From Gibbula magus (Eukaryota; Mollusca; Gastropoda; Trochida; Trochidae), in NCBI GenBank assembly GCA_936450465.1, contig OW388291.1:76594436-76658435 (forward strand): a DNA stretch of 64,000 nt. The letters are read 5' to 3'. The first letter of the stretch is position 1. Every line of letters starts with the position of its first letter. The notes below the pieces were generated by a model that was not told the origin of the DNA, did not search any database, and was given only the letters and a program-made list of their open reading frames with translations. Made by a program: the position numbers and the translations under genes. Positions 58,331-64,000 of the stretch are shown here, in pieces.

Positions 58331-61300
58331 CAAGCATTTACATTACATAATTGTGTATAAGTCAAGATCTTAAAATAATAATAAACATGTATTTTGTCCT
58401 ATTTCTTTTTTACTCATTTAGACCTCGGTTAAACTTTTATTGAAATACTCGTTCATTTATCAAATACATCACCAGCCATTTCTTAAAGTATGATAATGTT
58501 TCTCTGTAATTCATATATTCACTTTCATGACACGGACAAGAAAAAATTCCAGATAAGATCAAGTGTACATTTTCCTCAAGCTCTTCCAGACACTTGTTAT
58601 AATTGGTTCCCTTTTAAAAAAAGGTGCATTGTCCCCTAGAACATAGGTCTGTGGTAATCCAAAGAGTGGAAATGCTTGGGGTAACTTAGATTCCAGGCAT
58701 AGTAGGCCATTATGAAGATCAGTAGTGCTTCTCACACACTGCTGACTTCATATGTGTGTTGTCTCCAACGTATGTACTACCGTACTAATGACTTTTGGCT
58801 CTTCTTTCTTCCCTGTTGTCAAGTCTGCATCCTAAACAGTTCATCTAACCTATTGCATTTATCGTTCTCCCTGAAGCTTGTAAATTTATCAGATTCAAAC
58901 ACAAGAATACATTACACTATTCTGATGATATGTACTGATGATTTCATCAAATTCATCCAGTTTGATTGCAGCTAGAGATGTAAGTACCTTCGTGAACTTG
59001 TCTCAACACACATCTCACTTCTCCATGGCTGAGGACTGAGACTATTTTGCCTACCAAACTGCAGGTTTTTTTCCTTCAACAGTTTCTTGGCAACATTTTC
59101 AAAACAGTTTAAAACAGTTCATCCTAAATTCTTAATTTGTCAGTCTGACACTCCATCACTTGCAAGTCTATTAACAATCCAATTTCTCTCTTTCTGTAGT
59201 TGAGCCTACTTGGTCTTGACCCCCCTTCCAATGTGGCTGTGGCTGTGGCTGTGGTAGGGTGTTCACATCAAACCTTATCTTCACTTCTCTTCAGAAGCCA
59301 GTAGTGCTATGAAGTTACATTGTTTAGAATGGGTTAGCACTGGAGAATGTATTCAGCCTTTTCATAATATTTGTAGCATTGAGTAACAATTGAAAGGTTG
59401 CTGATGTTTTATTACATATCAATAACCTACTATTTAAGCCTCTACCTTAGATGATAAAAACATGTAAAGGCTGATTATCTACAGAGTCAATGGCTCTATT
59501 GATTAGCTATTTTGTAAATGTCAGGTTGAACAGACATGGTAAGACATCCTAAAAACTTAGGCTTACATTTGGGGGCATTATTGTTTTAGAAAACCACTGT
59601 GTTATTTTTTTAAAAATCAGTTTTTAATTGTATAAAATGACTTTGTAAATTACTTAGCAAAAGTGTGATTCATTTAATTTACTTCATCCATCAGGACAAG
59701 GACTTACGTTACAATATACCTCCTTGATCAGGATAATGCATTGTAAAATGTCATATGACCTTTAGCTTTCATTGACACCATTACTTTATTTGCTTCCATT
59801 AATTTCTGACATGACTTGATATTTTTTGCTTCGTTAAATGCTCTCTATATTTTTGTGTGAAGGATTTACCATGAAAAAGTATTATTGTAATGTATAACAA
59901 TAACTGTTAATAATTTGACCAATTTACAGTCATATTTTGTTATGTTTTATGAATAAATCAATTTTATTGAAAATTTGTATTTGTCTTTTTATATCATATT
60001 CAATTTTCATTATAAGCAATGATTGTCCAGAACCATTGATAAAAGATTCATGACTTTCAACAAAGCTACTTTATCTTCATCTTTATCTTCTACACGATTT
60101 TCAGCCTTGACATAAAGCTCTCTAAGCTTTAAGATTTGTGTAGGGTACTACACATTAACACTGACTTACAAGTTAGTTACAACTATCTAAGAGAGATTCA
60201 TGAAGTGTTCAAGAGTGATGCTGACCTGTGTTCAATGATATGTAGAGGATATGTTGTTGGAACAGGAAGCTTTTCTGGATAACAACTGCTTTAAAGGGAA
60301 AATACACAATGTTTCAGAATATATGGTCACATTCCACCTAATGAAGAAGTAAGTATATATTTCAAACATTGTGTATGTTCACATCAAGAATATGTTATCC
60401 AGAAAATCATTCTGTTCTGATGTACATCACTTCTAAATGCCCATCAAAGACAAGATATTTTGTCTTTTCAGAGTGATACCACTTATTTTTCATCGAGTGA
60501 AGGGGTTAAATCAGTATTTTCACGGGTGAATATATAGGCTTTATCCAGTCACGAGATGAGAGATAAGTGATATTACACTGAAACATCAAATATTCTTTTT
60601 ATTAAATGCTACTGTGGTTGGAAATATGTTTTAATTCCAAGGCTATATCAATTGAGGCAAGTTCTTGCAATGTCATGCCATTGTTGTCACTTAGAAACAG
60701 TGATGACATTGCATAGGTTGTAGATGTGATGTCATATCATTGTAAACATGACTTCATCTTCCCTGAGATATTTTCACTGTGTGTTCAAGTGATATCTTAC
60801 TGTGTTGAGAACATTTTGCCTCTGAACACTTACCGTTAGCACATAATAAACGAGGCTGTGTAATATGCAGTGAGTGATGCTGACGAATCTGCCAAGAAGA
60901 TTAATCTTAGCAAAGCAAAGCAATAATTCCAACAAAAATTTACATCATTTGATTTATTAACATTTATTATGATAGTGATATATGGTGGGTTTTTTTTAAA
61001 TATCTCTATCCTGAAACGGAAACATTCTCTCCCCACAGAGCCCACTCAAGTCAGTTCTTCCAACATAACCTCTGTTAAAAGTGGGTGCTATTTGAAACAG
61101 CATACCGTACATCAAAGATCCACTAATGATTGCAATACTGCCGAAGCGGCGTTAAACAATAACTCACTCACTCACATCAAAGATCATCGTTACAAGAGCA
61201 AATGTCTATCAGCGTTTCTGTCTAAAATAATAGCATTATAACGTGTAAATGTATAAAAAAAAGTGTCCCACTTTCAACAGAAGTAACACAGGAGAAACTG

Positions 61301-61840
61301 ATTTTAATAACCTCTGTGGGGAGAGAATGAAACACAAACTGAGTAGAGAGTTGTGGCTTTCAATAGATAGAAGGAACTTCATGGTAGTTACGCATTGAAT
61401 ATAAACTTTCTGGTACCTTCAGCAGTAGTCAAACAGCTGTGTCATTAGACATTCTTAAGAACTGTGATATAAAACTCAGAAATGCTTCATCAACATATAC
61501 AGTTGCCAGTCATGATAAATAAAGTAAAACAAAATTGGAAATGCAGCACACATCGGATCATAGAAGTAGCTAATAAGATAAAATCACAACTGTGGTGGAA
61601 ATGTCCGATCAGTTAAAGAAAATATTGGAGCAGATGTAAGAAAGAAAGTATAGTATGCAAGATCGAAGAACAAATTTAATTACAAAATGACTCAATGTTT
61701 TAAATAGAAGAAATGGTTGCTTCATTTGTTAAACATCAGTCTGTTTTAGAAATACATGCCATTTAGATAGTCAACAAATATAACAATGTTCCATTTGTTA
61801 TAACACTGCCTTCAATAGTACATATTCTTATACCTTTTCG
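58331..61840. other. Repeat-rich intergenic region without a supported gene
   Basis: 58430-58600 on the minus strand reads NYNKCLEELEENVHLILSGI then a Cys-containing stretch for about 57 codons, possibly the upstream part of the transposon remnant. A CTGTGG microrepeat is at 59221-59252. A SINE tail (GCGGCGTTAAACAATAAC, then CACT units) is at 61145-61175. Nothing else is recognised. Confidence 0.35.
60271..60410. repeat. Inverted repeat, about 140 bp
   Basis: CTTTTCTGGATAAC near 60271 pairs with GTTATCCAGAAAA near 60395, and CACAATGTTTCAGAATAT pairs roughly with ATATTTCAAACATTGTG in the interior. Likely a small foldback MITE. Confidence 0.5.
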
Positions 61841-61845
61841 GGCTG

Positions 61846-61945
61846 AGTCCCTGGAGGGATTCGAACACACACCCTCAGAGTGAGGCAACTATCGCCAGCA
61901 TTGACTGTACCAACAGCTAACCACACAACCACAATTTGTTTACCA
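61846..61945 (-). mobile_element. tRNA-derived SINE head (same family as 6.7 kb)
   Basis: On the minus strand: GTGGTTGTGTGGTTAGCTGT, GTTGGTACAGTCAATGCTGG, CGATAGTTGCCTCACTCTGA, then the box B GTGTTCGAATCCC. The GTTGGTACA and GCTGGCGAT blocks match the copy at 6695-6800. Confidence 0.6.
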
Positions 61946-62934
61946 AATTTTAAAAAAGTGGTGAAATCAAATTTGCTAATCTTGCGGTTTTACCTCACAA
62001 ATAAGACATTTAATTTTCAGTATTTAAGTTAGCTAAGGAAAAATGTTATCAATGTTTACAATCGATTCTCTACAAATACAAATAAATAGGAAAATATGTT
62101 TGTTGCTGGTGCTGAGATCTTGTTTCAAAAGGTGTCAAAAAGTTGTATTTCAAAGAGGAGGTTTTTAAAGAATAGATGAAATGCATTTTTCTCAAGAATG
62201 ATAGATGATTAAATCTACGTATATTGTATATCGGAATCAATTGAGCATAAAATCGAGACAATATACACTTGCAATTGATAATTAAGACGATTTTAATTCA
62301 CCCATTTTAACACTATCGCAATTTGTTCGGCGAAACCTTTTGAAAATGCTCACTGAGGCGTGACTGTGATAAGCGATAGACGGGGCGGCTAGATAGCTTC
62401 TCCGCCGATGTCTCGTTAATTAATTAATGATAATTATCACTGCCGCTAAATGAATTTATGAGGTGTATTACATCGCCAAAAAGACATGTTTATGTAATAA
62501 TTGTGTAATTGTCATCTGCGGAATTACCTAGTTGGATATCTAAACATTCGATATATGGGAAATTTAAGTTGGTTTATTGAAGATATCTTTGTGAAATTAA
62601 CAACCAAAATGTTGCGAAATTACGTTGAATTGTGACTATCGCTGAAAATCAAATTCCTCCACATACGTCACAGACGTCATCCCTTCACGGGTCACACCCC
62701 CGCAGACTTTCATTCTGGTCGCCGGGGCTAAATCAGGCGGTTTTTTAAAAAGCCGTATATAAGTAATTTATGGACCGATTTCAGAAATTTAAAATCGAGC
62801 AATTGTCAAATTGACATCGCATTTTAATGAATCCGATTTGGACCATATGTCATTTCATCCATCCTTTAAATGATCCTAAGAAAGTAGTCATGGTGACTCC
62901 ATTTTAAAAGTGTCTTCCATATCATTTGATGAAG
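61946..62934. other. No gene seen
   Basis: AT-rich with one GC-richer stretch at about 62640-62760. No coding frame, tRNA or bounded repeat recognised. Confidence 0.35.
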
Positions 62935-63200
62935 GTCACAATAATTCAAATCGTATTGCAGTATGATTTAAATCGGCCTTGTTTCAAGGAATAGAAGCAG
63001 CAAGATAGTGCACATTGAGATACAAACTGGTTCTATAGATTCCTCGCCACAGGGTCTGAAGACACCGGTATAAACACATGTTTTGTACCAGTTCAGTGCA
63101 GGCAAAACCCAGTCTCATAGCCAATCAATAGACCAATCATATCATAGTGAGGAAAGCTCTGAATGATGAGAGTTTCTTTAAAGCTTCCAGTATATACAAA
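62935..63200. repeat. Relative of the 23.4-kb MITE
   Basis: AAATCGGCCTTGTTTCAAGG, ACTGGTTCTATAGATTCCTC, GCCACAGGGTCTGA and GACCAATCATATCATAGT line up in order with 23354-23530. The right half is not obvious. Confidence 0.6.
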
Positions 63201-63369
63201 TAGTATGTCTCGGTCTTGCATCGAAATGTTCTGGTTTACAATTATAAAATGTAGTGGTACGTGCTTAACATTGAAAATCAAGGAACCAATCTTATTTCAT
63301 GGATTTTGCATTTATTCACAATCTTAGGTACCCTTTTAACAGACCTCTATAATTTGCGGAATTACAATC

Positions 63370-63591
63370 TCAATCTGCAATAAAGACAAGTTTCTGCCTG
63401 CTGGGAGCTGGTGGTGTGGGTGGAACAGGCGACACCTTCAGTATCTTGGCCTTGTACTTGTAGAGTTGAGGGGTCATGTTGGGTCCCTTACAGCAGAACT
63501 TCCACAAACAGGTGCACAGTATGATCATAGCCACACAGAAGACCAGGCCACAGATGAGTCCTATCAACACAGGCTGGGACACTGCTTGCAC
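63370..63591 (-). CDS. Last exon of a single-pass membrane protein (partial)
   Basis: CTTCAG acceptor at 63597-63592, then an open exon of 73 codons and a stop. It encodes VQAVSQP, a hydrophobic segment LIGLICGLVFCVAMIILC of about 20 residues, a Cys-rich juxtamembrane part (TCLWKFCCKG) that could be palmitoylated, and a short basic tail with KYKAKILK and a Pro-rich VPPTPPAPS before KLVFIAD. This is the transmembrane and cytoplasmic end of a type I receptor-like protein whose ectodomain lies beyond the window. The family is not recognised. The splice site, composition and higher GC support a real exon. Confidence 0.7.
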   Translation of the reverse strand: MQAVSQPVLIGLICGLVFCVAMIILCTCLWKFCCKGPNMTPQLYKYKAKILKVSPVPPTPPAPSRQKLVFIAD

Positions 63592-64000
63592 CTGAAGACA
63601 AGAGCAAGGGTCATGATAAATAAAACATCTTGTTCATATGCAAAGGTCAAAGTTACATATACTTTACTAATACTCCTACCCAATCACACGCGTCGAACAC
63701 GTGCATATATGCAAGTGGTAACCAACCCATTTCAGATAGTTAAATATATCTACATGATCATATTACCTATAAACCTAACCTCCAGTCAACCAGTCATTCA
63801 GATTAACCGAGTTTGTTTTACTAACCATAGGCTTTTCAAATGCGAGTCAAACATCAAGGACAACACAACACAATATTTGTCCTATCGTTTCATGTTAGTT
63901 CCTTTCGTCTCTTCTCAAAGAAATAGCAAAAGGAACCCAGAAAGAGAAAGTTAGTCTTTCTACAAATGGTTTGATTTAAACATATTTTATTCAATAAAGA
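63592..64000. other. Intron of the membrane-protein gene
   Basis: Sequence upstream of the last exon on the minus strand. No further exon is recognised before the window ends; a plus-strand 162-aa frame crossing the exon is an antisense shadow. Confidence 0.4.

Noticed and set aside
63466..63954. 162-aa plus-strand frame
   Set aside because: Antisense to the well-supported membrane-protein exon; no recognisable protein.

Overview
The window is animal nuclear DNA, AT-rich and crowded with repeats, with long introns and GT-AG splice sites. The likely source is a mollusc, probably a gastropod. Evidence: SINE tails ending in a gcggcgttaaac motif plus CACT repeats (near 55.9 and 61.1 kb), tandem families linked to GGAC microsatellites, and TTAGGG-type telomeric repeat. 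The species cannot be named from sequence alone.

Layout. 0-5.7 kb: a hAT-type MITE, then a near-perfect 5.4-kb palindrome (2.6-kb arms, 232-bp GC-rich centre). 5.9-11.7 kb: repeats, including a putative 4.4-kb element with ACGT-rich ends, a tRNA-derived SINE and a Mutator-type hairpin. 12.7-20.1 kb (-): WARS1 copy A, tryptophanyl-tRNA synthetase, 8 coding exons, 414 aa. 21.3-25.3 kb (+): LRRC73, 4 coding exons, 364 aa, with three MITEs in its introns. 25.3-30.2 kb: repeats only. 30.2-39.1 kb (-): WARS1 copy B, same exon plan, 413 aa. 39.8 kb: telomere-like repeat between inverted repeats. 42.6-46.1 kb (+): WDR25, 5 coding exons, 487 aa. 47-59 kb: a graveyard of transposase and retroelement fragments (Mutator, a DIRS/Ngaro-like gag-type ORF, pogo/Tigger, Harbinger, Kolobok-like, one unassigned) around three linked exons of an unrecognised gene (-). 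63.4-63.6 kb (-): last exon of a single-pass membrane protein.

Reconstruction. The exons of both WARS1 genes, LRRC73 and WDR25 were joined by hand. All four give uninterrupted frames with matching splice phases, so they look functional. WARS1 copy B and WDR25 are head to head, as in the human genome, which suggests an ancient gene pair. Copy A is then the extra duplicate, with LRRC73 between the two.

Most unusual features: (1) the giant palindrome; (2) a 33-bp array that copies the 3' splice site of the last WARS1-A exon twelve times; (3) a 42-bp array that copies the C-terminal codons and stop of WDR25 into its 3' UTR; (4) a 39-bp array inside a dead pogo transposase gene, open in several frames; (5) families of MITEs with exact 9-bp or TTAA target duplications; (6) an ISRE-like motif upstream of WARS1-A.
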